This document shows, piece after piece, positions 55,601 through 63,316 of a DNA stretch of 64,000 nucleotides. Position 1 is the stretch's first letter; each line of letters begins with the position of its first letter. Source of the DNA: Zavarzinella sp. (GTDB lineage: Bacteria > Planctomycetota > Planctomycetia > Gemmatales > Gemmataceae); the NCBI GenBank assembly GCA_041399155.1, contig JAWKTI010000001.1:1798001-1862000 (forward strand), in the 5' to 3' direction. The notes under the pieces were generated by a model, which saw only the letters and a list, made by a program, of their open reading frames with translations, was not told the DNA's origin and made no database searches. The position numbers and the translations under genes are program-made.

Positions 55601-56032
55601 GTTCGATATGTCATGGTTCATCCTTATGTGAATGAATATGTCGTGAATGGAAAACCAGTTTCGCTAGGAACAAGTGGCTTTCTGAAACTATCTCCCACTT
55701 CTGGAACTGAATCCACCTCAGTCAAAGCAAAGATTGAATCACCGAAAACGCTTACCACCAATCTTCTGCTAAGTGTGGTGGGGCAGTATGAGGTGTTTAT
55801 GAATGGTAAGCAAATTGCCAAAGGAAATGGACTGCCGAAAGATAGTTTTCGGCCAGATGATGAGGCTTATCCAGTGCAAATACAACAAGGGGAGAACATT
55901 CTGGAAATTCGGCTGGCTGCCAGCAAGAACCCTGCAGCACTGACCGCTCGTTTTCAGGATAGTGAACGACTGCTGAAGTATCCAGAATCGACGTTATCAC
56001 CCCAGGTTGAACCAAAGTCAGATTGGAAATAA
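52614..56032 (+). pseudogene. PVC-type heme-binding dehydrogenase-like protein, split by a frameshift
   Basis: Two frames together make one large protein. Frame 1 (from 52614) has a signal peptide and then TPEQTISRMKVAEEFEVKLF, the NHL-like dehydrogenase start, to FAEG at about 52995. Frame 2 covers the rest: GIEVGHGGVYIGAPPYLWH, propeller blades, DWHDQNP, HEAT-like helices (54000-55200), and the Pirellula/Verrucomicrobium heme-binding domain with CAKCH (about 55263-55277). The shift lies between about 52990 and 53050. These proteins are periplasmic and presumed to oxidise sugars. It may be a true gene hit by one base-call error. Confidence 0.75.
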
Positions 56033-56064
56033 TTCCCTGAACAGAAATACCCAGTGATTAATGG

Positions 56065-56775
56065 CTACTCGTGAAAAGTGACCCAGTTGCCATGGGCATC
56101 GATTACTTCATTTGGGCGAAACTTTGCCTTGTATTCCAGTGACTGACACCCCTGGACGTAGTAGCCCAGGTAGACATATTTTAGCCCAGCCTGGGTTGCG
56201 GCTTGAATGATTTTGCACACATTATAGGTACCAAGTGATCGATCACGGTAAGCAGGATCGTAGTAAAAGTAAATCGCCGACAAACTTTCCTGCAAGCGAT
56301 CCACATACCCAACTGCAATCAGTTTGCCATCCAGTCGGAAATTCCATTCTTCACTGTCAAAGGGATTGTCACAAAAGGAATCGGCATAAGCAGTGGAATT
56401 AATTGGTGCCCGATCCTGCCATCCACGATGATCCGATTGAAACAGATGGTAGCGGTGGTACAGTTCTAATTTTTCGTCGGTAACGCTTGGGGAAGTAATC
56501 TCCAGAGTCAGATCGTTATTTTCCTGAAGAGAGCGTCGCTGACTGCGATTCGGCCGATATTCTTTTACGGGAATTCGCAATGACTGACATGCTCGGCAGC
56601 CGTTACAGACTGGATGAAACATCGAATAACCGAACCGGCGCCAGCCCTGTTTCATCTGCTGTTCGTATTCTGCAGGCGTTGCTGACAGCACAAACTGAAA
56701 ATAAAGTTCCATCTTCTGCTCACGCAGATATGGGCAACTACAAGGCGGGGACGTGAACTGATGGATAATTAGCAT
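56065..56775 (-). CDS. bpt: Aspartate/glutamate leucyltransferase
   Basis: The 236-residue enzyme transfers Leu from Leu-tRNA to N-terminal Asp or Glu and so marks proteins for ClpS/ClpAP. Motifs of the ATE/Bpt family: PCSCPYLREQKMELYFQF near residue 10, SMFHPVCNGCRACQSLRIPV around residues 52-70, LYHRYHLFQSDHRGW, and ending with YLGYYVQGCQSLEYKAKFRPNE (residues about 200-220). The Cys pairs in the N-terminal half fit a zinc or active-site cluster. It lies 14 bp downstream of mqnD. Confidence 0.92.
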   Translation of the reverse strand: MLIIHQFTSPPCSCPYLREQKMELYFQFVLSATPAEYEQQMKQGWRRFGYSMFHPVCNGCRACQSLRIPVKEYRPNRSQRRSLQENNDLTLEITSPSVTDEKLELYHRYHLFQSDHRGWQDRAPINSTAYADSFCDNPFDSEEWNFRLDGKLIAVGYVDRLQESLSAIYFYYDPAYRDRSLGTYNVCKIIQAATQAGLKYVYLGYYVQGCQSLEYKAKFRPNEVIDAHGNWVTFHE

Positions 56776-56789
56776 AACAACATCAGAAA

Positions 56790-57641
56790 TCAGACAACAA
56801 ATTCCACATGGACAGGCTCTGGAATCAAGCGAATACGATATGCTTCTTCCAACAAGCGCTGAACAGCCTGTCGACCACGGTCGCCGTAATCAAGTGTCCA
56901 GTTGTTGACGTACATACCCACAAATCGATCTGCCAGATCCATTTCCATGTCTCTTGCATATTGTAACGCATATTGCAAGGCTTCTGTACGATGATAGAGG
57001 GCATATTGGATACTTTGTTTCAAATATTTGCTGATCCGCTGAATGGTTTCAGTACCCAGATCCCTGCGCACGACATTACCGCCCAAAGGCAGTGGGAGCT
57101 GGGTTTCCTGCTGCCACCATACACCCAGATCAACTACCAGTTGCAAGCCCTGGTTCTGGAAAGTAAGTTGGCCTTCATGAATAATCAGACCCGCATCGTA
57201 CTTGCCTTGCTCCACAGCCTGCAGTATTTCGTCGAACGGTAGCACATCATAAGAAAATGGCCCACCAAGATACAAATTCAGTGCCAGAAATGCTGTCGTC
57301 ATCGTACCGGGAACCGCGATCCGAATCGAACTCAAATCGGTTTTCGATAACGGCTTTTTGCTCACTACCATCGGGCCATAATGATCTCCCATGCTGCACC
57401 CACTGGGAAGCAACGCATATTTATCCATCAGGTGGGCGTAGGCATGGATGGAAACGGCAGTTACTTCCAGTTCCCCATTCAGCGCTCTGCGGTTCAGTGT
57501 CTCGATGTCCTGTAATTCATGCTCAAAATGCAATTCTTCAGTGTCGATCTTGCCATTCGCCAAGGCATGGAACATAAAGGCATCGTCCGGGTCGGGACTA
57601 TGCCCCACATGAATGGTTCTTTTGGTTAATGTTGTTGACAT
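56790..57641 (-). CDS. mqnD: 1,4-dihydroxy-6-naphthoate synthase (futalosine menaquinone pathway)
   Basis: The 283-residue protein carries the MqnD hallmark SPDPDDAFMFHALANG near residue 14, then VTAVSIHAYAHL, PSGCSMGDHYGPMVV, AVPGTMTTAFLAL and IIHEGQLTFQNQGL (about residues 155-168). MqnD forms 1,4-dihydroxy-6-naphthoate, so menaquinone is probably made by the futalosine route. No other mqn gene is in the window. MqnA is related but its signatures differ. Confidence 0.92.
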   Translation of the reverse strand: MSTTLTKRTIHVGHSPDPDDAFMFHALANGKIDTEELHFEHELQDIETLNRRALNGELEVTAVSIHAYAHLMDKYALLPSGCSMGDHYGPMVVSKKPLSKTDLSSIRIAVPGTMTTAFLALNLYLGGPFSYDVLPFDEILQAVEQGKYDAGLIIHEGQLTFQNQGLQLVVDLGVWWQQETQLPLPLGGNVVRRDLGTETIQRISKYLKQSIQYALYHRTEALQYALQYARDMEMDLADRFVGMYVNNWTLDYGDRGRQAVQRLLEEAYRIRLIPEPVHVEFVV

Positions 57642-57799
57642 GAAATGTTCCTGATAACTAGTGGTAATATACGGATTCAGAAAATCAAACTTAATAAATG
57701 AACCGCAATATTGGCGGTGAAATAACGCCAGAGTGTGAAATCAGCTTTGGGGATCGAGAAACCGATCTCGACTGTACATTTCCTGGTTCGAGAACCAAA

Positions 57800-58666
57800 T
57801 TACGTTGGAGTGGGCAGTTCCGGGGAGTTGGATTTCGCACGTGGTAAGTCCCTGGCAGCTTCCGTTTTCCATTCTGCCAGTTGTTCAGTAGACCACTGAA
57901 TCCGCTGAATCTGATCTGCTTTTCCAGTAACGCTGTTCATCCGTACGACAGCGCCGGAAATTCGCACATCCCCACTGGCAACATCAAACATGCTGGGAAT
58001 AAAACTGGTGGTGGTTGCTAATACGCGATCTGCACGTCGGCCCAGAATGCTGTCATGTGGGCCTGTCATCCCCACATCACTGATAAATGCAGTCCCACCT
58101 GGTAGGATCTGTTCATCTGCTGTGGGCACGTGGGTGTGCGTGCCCAGCACCGCAGAAACCCTGCCAGCAGCGTGGTGGGCCATCACATATTTATCTCCCG
58201 TAGCCTCCGCATGAAAATCGACTAGTATGGCATTGCTATGCACCTTCATTTGTGGGAGCAGGCGTTCCAGGGCCGCATATGGACAATCGACTGACTTCAT
58301 GAATGTTCGGCCCTGAAAAGCACAAACAACCAGTGATCCTCCATGATCGTTTTCAAGTACCACATATTCCTTACCGGGTGACTGTGGGGGATAATTTGCC
58401 GGTTTCACAATCGGATGATCACCATTCAGGATGCTGATAATTTCCGATCTTCGGTAAATGTGATCGCCCATGGTAATGGCGTCGACACCGGAATCCCGCA
58501 GTTGGCGATAAATGGAGGGAGATAATCCTGAGCCACTATTGGCAGCGTTTTCAGCATTTGCAACGACAAAATCCAACTGAAATCGCCTGCGAATCATGGG
58601 CAGGTAGGTTCGGATGATCGATACACCGGGCGAACCGACAATATCGCCGATAAAAAGCACTTTCAT
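57800..58666 (-). CDS. ymdB: YmdB-type metallophosphoesterase
   Basis: The 288-residue protein matches the TIGR00282/YmdB family: MKVLFIGDIVGSPGVSIIRT, then VVANAENAANSGSGLSP, GDHIYRR, LVDFHAEATGDKYVMAHHAAGRVSAV and GTHTHVPTAD, with metal-binding Asp, Glu, Asn and His ligands. YmdB acts on 2',3'-cyclic nucleotides and on RNA ends, and is commonly found next to rny. Here it begins 6 bp after the rny stop and is likely translated with it. About 60 bp of weak inverted repeats follow (57754-57795). Confidence 0.92.
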   Translation of the reverse strand: MKVLFIGDIVGSPGVSIIRTYLPMIRRRFQLDFVVANAENAANSGSGLSPSIYRQLRDSGVDAITMGDHIYRRSEIISILNGDHPIVKPANYPPQSPGKEYVVLENDHGGSLVVCAFQGRTFMKSVDCPYAALERLLPQMKVHSNAILVDFHAEATGDKYVMAHHAAGRVSAVLGTHTHVPTADEQILPGGTAFISDVGMTGPHDSILGRRADRVLATTTSFIPSMFDVASGDVRISGAVVRMNSVTGKADQIQRIQWSTEQLAEWKTEAARDLPRAKSNSPELPTPT

Positions 58667-58672
58667 TTTCGG

Positions 58673-60271
58673 TTACCGTGCGAATTCTACCGCACGGATC
58701 TCCCGTACGATGGTTACTTTAATTTCACCAGGATAGTCTAACTGTTGTTCAATCGCACGAGCAATATCGTGCCCCAGCTTGATTGCCTCGGCATCGGTAG
58801 TCATTTCAGAATTGGCAATGATCCGAAGTTCTCTGCCCGCCTGGATAGCAAATGCCTGATCTACACCGGGGAAACCGCATGCCAATGCTTCCAGTTCTTC
58901 CAGCCGTTTCACATATTTTTCTAATGTCTCGCGTCTGGCACCTGGGCGGGAAGCACTGATGGCATCTGCAGCAGCAACCAACACTGTATAGATGTGGTCC
59001 ACCGTAATGTCATCGTGGTGACCGGCAATCGCGTGCAGCACGTCTTTATTCGTTTCGCCATAACGTTTAGCCAGTTCAGCACCAATTTTCGGGTGCCCAC
59101 CTTCCATTTCGTGGTCAGCTGCCTTGCCAATATCATGCAATAATGCACATCTGCGCGCCAACTTGGCATCCAGCCCAAGTTCTGCCGCCATCATTCCAGT
59201 TAAGTGGCACACTTCCAGACTGTGGACCAGCACATTCTGGCTGTAACTGGTGCGAAAACGTAATCGACCCAATAAGTGCACTAATTTTTCATGAAGATTG
59301 GCAATCCCCGCATCCTGGACAGCGTTCCGACCGTATTCCATGATTTTCAGGTCAATTTCTTTCTGGGTTTCCTGCACTACTTCTTCGATCCGTGTGGGAT
59401 GAATTCGACCATCTACAATAAGTTTCTGCAAAGAGAGACGTGCCACTTCTCGCCGAACGTTGTCAAATGCACTGACAATAACCACCCCGGGGGTGTCATC
59501 GACAATGACATCAACACCAGTCAGTTTTTCAAATGTGCGGATATTCCGGCCTTCTCGCCCAATAATTCGGCCCTTGATATCATCTGAGGGAATATCGACA
59601 GTACTGACAGTTGCATCGGCTGTATGGGCAGATGCAAATCTCTGGATTGCTGTCGCCAGATGCTCCCGAGCTTTGACTTCTACGGTAGCTTTAATCGATT
59701 CTTCATGTTTTTGAATTCGAATCGCAAGCTCGGCAGATAGTTTTTCCTCGAGACGCACAAAAAGCTGCTGTTCGGCAGATTCGCGATTCATTCCGGCAAT
59801 CGCCTGCAATCGCATCATTTCTTCCGCGATCAGTCGTTCCCCTTCTGACTGGATGATTTCCAGTTTTGCAGACTGCTCTTCCACCTTTTTGCGGGTGGTT
59901 TCAATCGATTTTTCTTTGCGGCCGATTTCTTTCTGGCGGGCGTCGAGGGTTGCCTCACGCTTTTCCAGCTTTAGTTCGCGGTCATGAATTTCGTTGCGAG
60001 TCTGTTCAATTTCTGCGTTAAACTTTTCTCGACGCTGAATGAAATCGTCTTTTGCTTTCAGTTCCGCATCTTTGGTAATTCTCTCGGCATCACGTCTGGC
60101 TTGTTCGATCAGTTCTTTGCAGCGGATTTCCGTTTCTTTTTCGCGTGCTAGTGCCTTGGTTTCGGCATCGGCGGCTACCGCCTTGTTCTGCATACGAAAC
60201 AGAAAAAATCCTATCGCCGCACCAACGATCAACGCCAGTGACATGCCGAGGATGGCTACCTCGGTGGACAT
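58673..60271 (-). CDS. rny: Ribonuclease Y
   Basis: The endoribonuclease begins RNA decay. The 532 residues have an N-terminal membrane helix (VAILGMSLALIVGAAIGFFLF), a long coiled coil rich in Glu/Lys/Arg (residues about 30-190), a KH domain with DDIKGRIIGREGRNIR (about residues 235-245), and an HD domain with LLHDIGKAADHE and AGHHDD (around residues 360-410). The ATG at 60271 is preceded by GGAGGAG, which lies in the end of the small upstream frame. YmdB follows directly. Confidence 0.97.
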   Translation of the reverse strand: MSTEVAILGMSLALIVGAAIGFFLFRMQNKAVAADAETKALAREKETEIRCKELIEQARRDAERITKDAELKAKDDFIQRREKFNAEIEQTRNEIHDRELKLEKREATLDARQKEIGRKEKSIETTRKKVEEQSAKLEIIQSEGERLIAEEMMRLQAIAGMNRESAEQQLFVRLEEKLSAELAIRIQKHEESIKATVEVKAREHLATAIQRFASAHTADATVSTVDIPSDDIKGRIIGREGRNIRTFEKLTGVDVIVDDTPGVVIVSAFDNVRREVARLSLQKLIVDGRIHPTRIEEVVQETQKEIDLKIMEYGRNAVQDAGIANLHEKLVHLLGRLRFRTSYSQNVLVHSLEVCHLTGMMAAELGLDAKLARRCALLHDIGKAADHEMEGGHPKIGAELAKRYGETNKDVLHAIAGHHDDITVDHIYTVLVAAADAISASRPGARRETLEKYVKRLEELEALACGFPGVDQAFAIQAGRELRIIANSEMTTDAEAIKLGHDIARAIEQQLDYPGEIKVTIVREIRAVEFAR

Positions 60272-60273
60272 TC

Positions 60274-60483
60274 CTAATACTCCTCCGCAACAATCCGTTC
60301 ATCCAATGGCAGATAAGGTTTTCGGTGCCCATCCAGCATCGTTTCGATGGTGATGTGGAAACCAAACCACTGAGCAAACAGTGGGCGAATTCGCAAAAAA
60401 TGCGAATCAGCCAAACCAAAATGTGGGCCAATGCACGTGGCATTACCAACATTCCCCCAGAGGACATGAAAACGGATCAGCGT
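60274..60483 (-). CDS. Unrecognised small frame coupled to rny (start unclear)
   Basis: A frame open from about 60483 ends with TAG at 60274-60276, 2 nt before the rny start. It reads as credible protein: LWGNVGNATCIGPHFGLADS, then LRIRPLFAQWFGFHITIE and a conserved-looking tail MLDGHRKPYLPLDERIVAEE. The rny Shine-Dalgarno (GGAGGAG) is inside the last codons, so translation would be coupled. No good start codon is seen; TTG at LADSHF or CTG near 60480 are possible. I do not recognise the family; it could be a truncated remnant. Confidence 0.4.
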   Translation of the reverse strand, partial: TLIRFHVLWGNVGNATCIGPHFGLADSHFLRIRPLFAQWFGFHITIETMLDGHRKPYLPLDERIVAEEY

Positions 60484-60797
60484 TCAATTGTGTTCAAGGT
60501 TTGGCGGGATTGATCGGGTTAGGCAACTTTCCTAACCAGCACCGAGCAAAACGCACCAATAAGTGGTTATTATGAAAACGAAACGAATAACATTCAACCG
60601 TTTCCAAGTGGACCACAACCGATTTGGCACAGGAATTGCCAAAAAATCAGGCAAATTAGTGCTTCAAGTGGGGCAACTTGAAAATAAATGAATTAATTTT
60701 CATTAATCTTCATCCCACTGCCTTCGTGGCTACTCCCACACAATAGTAGATTACTTGTTAGAATGAGTTTGTTGAAAGTGTAAACCATCAGCGAAGA
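60484..60797. other. Gap upstream of the ECF sigma gene with one hairpin
   Basis: No gene is supported in these 314 bp. TTCAAGT (60663-60669) and ACTTGAA (60676-60682) are perfect 7-bp arms with a 6-nt loop, followed by an AT-rich run. It could be a terminator or an operator. A short minus-strand frame (ending near 60495 in LPNPINPAKP) is too weak to call. Confidence 0.35.
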
Positions 60798-61304
60798 ATG
60801 AATCCAGAAGAAATTCTACCACAACTTTACGATGATCTGCGAAGGCTAGCTGCAAGCAAGTTGGCCCGCGAGCCATCGGGCTACACGCTGGATGCGACTG
60901 CACTGGTGCATGAAGCCTGGTTAAAAATTGCCCAGGGTGGGATTGATTGGGAAAACCGCACCCACTTTTTCCGTACCGCTGCAACGGCAATGAGACGAAT
61001 TCTGGTTGACAGAGCCAGAGCAAAAAAAACCGCCAAACGAGATGGTGGGGTACGGGTCGAAGTTTCTGATATTGCTTGTTCACTGCCAGATGAGCAATTA
61101 CTGGCTTTGGACGCAGCACTGGAAAGATTGTCGATAACGAAACCAGATCATGCGAAAATCGTCGAACTTCGCTTTTTCGGTGGGATGTCGAATGAAGAAG
61201 CCGCCACTGCCATTGGAATTTCGACGGCAACCGCAGAACGTGCCTGGAAATATGCCCGCGCCTGGTTGCAGGTTGACATTAAAGCATCGATTGGCATCGA
61301 TTAA
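60798..61304 (+). CDS. ECF-type RNA polymerase sigma factor (planctomycete type)
   Basis: The 168-residue product fits the TIGR02999-like ECF group: ILPQLYDDLRRLAASKLARE at the N-terminus, ALVHEAWLKIAQ, WENRTHFFRTAATAMRRILVDRAR (region 2 end, about residues 52-75), a linker, and region 4 with VELRFFGGMSNEEAATAIGIS and TAERAWKYARAWL (about residues 118-157). In planctomycetes it is usually followed by a Ser/Thr protein kinase gene that controls it. Here the next gene is on the other strand, so the partner is missing. Confidence 0.9.
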   Translation: MNPEEILPQLYDDLRRLAASKLAREPSGYTLDATALVHEAWLKIAQGGIDWENRTHFFRTAATAMRRILVDRARAKKTAKRDGGVRVEVSDIACSLPDEQLLALDAALERLSITKPDHAKIVELRFFGGMSNEEAATAIGISTATAERAWKYARAWLQVDIKASIGID

Positions 61305-61334
61305 AAATGAAAGGATTTTAACAGAGTTGTTCTA

Positions 61335-62627
61335 TCAATTCGCAACCTGTTCTGCTCGTGTATGAATTGTCTTAAATCGGAAATACAGCCCTGCCGCCAC
61401 AAGACAAACAATCGACAAAAGAGCCACAATAATACATAACGTGGGGAATAATTCCGAGACACGATCCTTCGAAGTAATCAGTCCTTTTCCAAGCAATACC
61501 AACACATATGCAGCATAACCCATTGTGTCTGCAAAATACATCAGAAAGCCCAGGTTCCCCCGTTGCCTTGTCCAGGCGATTAATCGTTCAAAAACTGTTG
61601 TGTGAATAGCAACATAGGGCAGATAAAGCCCTAACCCAAGCATCACCATTAACGGAAAACCACCAATGAAGTGACTGCGATAGGCAATCCAACCGAGAAT
61701 GACCAGCAAAAATCCAAAACCGGACACACCAAGAGAATTGAAAAACGCAGTACGGTTCGTCTTGATTAGAATTCCTAATCCATTGACCAGCATGATCCCT
61801 AATGCGACATACATTTCGGACGTTGTAAACACATCTGGTGCTTTGGAATATCCGATACTTTTCCAGATTTCTGGTGCAAAATCGGCCCGAACACTTCGCA
61901 GAATGGTGGTCAGTACATAGACCCCCACGATCAGCCACAATCCCATGCCATAGCGGGCAAAAAATTCCCGCCGATCGTGTTTGCTCATCGGTTCGCGATT
62001 ACTGCGATGGTTTCTATCGTCGTCACTTGGCGGTGGGATTCGAGTCAACATCCATACTGAAATCAAGAGTGGGAGAATAAATATCGTACCTGCCACAGCG
62101 GGCATCCAATACGCAGAGACCCCTGCTTGCAAAACCCTTGTGCCTACAGTTTTCATCACCCCATCTGCCAGGATGAAACTGCTGCACAATCCGGCGATCA
62201 GCAATTCGCTGACTTGCCTACCTTCCAGAAAGCTCATGACCAGACCGAAAACCATCCCCAGCATTAGCCCGTTGATGAACATCAGCGGAAAATTCCAAGG
62301 TGCGGGAATCAGCCCAAATATCACCAGAGACAATTGCGCAATCGCAATCATCCCCAGGATGCTTAGTGCCCGTCGCTGCTGGGGCATTTCTGAAATTACT
62401 TTAATGCCAATGAACTTGGCCAAGAGGTATCCGAGCACCTGGGTCGTAACGATAAGAATTTTGTAATCGATTCCCCAAAGCAGCAGATTGCCGAAATTTT
62501 CACTGGTAGCAGCCGTAAATGGCTTACGGAAACCGTACATACAAAAATAGGCACCAAACGCTGCGGCCATAGCCCAGACAGCGCGATTCCAATTGCTCGA
62601 AACCTGCAACTTTGATGAAGAATTCAC
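61335..62627 (-). CDS. DUF5690-family MFS-like transporter
   Basis: The 430-residue protein has about twelve membrane segments, an MFS-like start (WAMAAAFGAYFCMYGFRKPF, residues about 18-37) and the DUF5690 pattern (SFLEGRQVSELLIAGLCSSFILADG near residue 135, later LGIMLVNGLGILIKTNRTAF). It ends with a basic cytoplasmic tail. DUF5690 members are often beside phosphonate-degradation genes and this one is divergent from the PhnZ-like gene, so uptake of a phosphonate is a guess. Substrate unproven. Confidence 0.75.
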   Translation of the reverse strand: MNSSSKLQVSSNWNRAVWAMAAAFGAYFCMYGFRKPFTAATSENFGNLLLWGIDYKILIVTTQVLGYLLAKFIGIKVISEMPQQRRALSILGMIAIAQLSLVIFGLIPAPWNFPLMFINGLMLGMVFGLVMSFLEGRQVSELLIAGLCSSFILADGVMKTVGTRVLQAGVSAYWMPAVAGTIFILPLLISVWMLTRIPPPSDDDRNHRSNREPMSKHDRREFFARYGMGLWLIVGVYVLTTILRSVRADFAPEIWKSIGYSKAPDVFTTSEMYVALGIMLVNGLGILIKTNRTAFFNSLGVSGFGFLLVILGWIAYRSHFIGGFPLMVMLGLGLYLPYVAIHTTVFERLIAWTRQRGNLGFLMYFADTMGYAAYVLVLLGKGLITSKDRVSELFPTLCIIVALLSIVCLVAAGLYFRFKTIHTRAEQVAN

Positions 62628-62736
62628 GTAGATTCGCTTTGTTCTGGTACCATGGCAAACGATCAGTATATTTTCATCTGAACGTCCTTACTGGCAGTGC
62701 AAAAGATTTCACAGAACTTTCAAAATCAAGAAAAGA

Positions 62737-63315
62737 ATGACACATTCAAACATAAAAACAATCATCAATCTGTTTGAATCACGTGGGCAGTCCCAGTATG
62801 GTGGCGAAGCAGTTTCGCAACTGGAACATGCACTCCAGGCCGCACTTCTCGCTGAGCAACAAGGTGCCCCACCTCATTTGATTGCTGCTGCCCTCCTACA
62901 TGATGTAGGACATTTGATCCACGATTTACCAGAAGACGCACCTGACCGTGGTATTGATGACGCCCATGAACTTCTTGCGGCCCAATATCTTGCAAAATTG
63001 GTGCACCACAGCGTCATTGCACCTATTCGTCTGCATGTTGAAAGCAAACGTTATCTCTGTGCGACAAAAGCTGGTTACTTTGAAATGCTCAGTCAACCTT
63101 CCATCGCCAGCCTTGAACTGCAAGGTGGGCCAATGTCGAATGATGAATTAGCAAGATTCGAGGCACACCCAGCATTTGAAGATGCCATCAAATTAAGGCA
63201 CTGGGATGATGAGGCGAAAGTTGCGGGATTGCCTACTCTGGATCTCAACCACTTTATACCCGTTTTAGAGCAAGTTGTAATCAGCAATTCTTCAATCAAT
63301 GAAATCGGCAATTAA
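62737..63315 (+). CDS. phnZ: PhnZ-like HD-domain oxygenase
   Basis: The 192-residue HD-fold protein matches the PhnZ group: QYGGEAVSQLEHALQ, with Tyr21 and Glu24 at the spacing of the two residues that gate the PhnZ iron site, then LLHDVGHLIHDL (HD), DDAHELLAAQYL, IRLHVESKRYLCAT and LRHWDDEAK, supplying the His/Asp ligands for two irons. PhnZ cleaves (R)-2-amino-1-hydroxyethylphosphonate to glycine and phosphate. A closely related phosphonate-operon HD group (TIGR03276) is an alternative. The next gene starts 1 bp after the stop. Confidence 0.8.
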   Translation: MTHSNIKTIINLFESRGQSQYGGEAVSQLEHALQAALLAEQQGAPPHLIAAALLHDVGHLIHDLPEDAPDRGIDDAHELLAAQYLAKLVHHSVIAPIRLHVESKRYLCATKAGYFEMLSQPSIASLELQGGPMSNDELARFEAHPAFEDAIKLRHWDDEAKVAGLPTLDLNHFIPVLEQVVISNSSINEIGN

Positions 63316-63316
63316 T

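Noticed and set aside
57754..57795. Two small inverted repeats (TCGAGA/TCTCGA and TGGTTC/GAACCA) after ymdB, also checked as a tRNA-like T-arm
   Set aside because: The stems are only 6 bp, one has a 2-nt loop, and there is no T-run or cloverleaf; I do not call a terminator or tRNA.
60090..60467. 125-codon minus frame over the rny start
   Set aside because: It is out of frame with rny and overlaps the membrane helix and coiled coil; the frame ending at 60274 reads better as protein.
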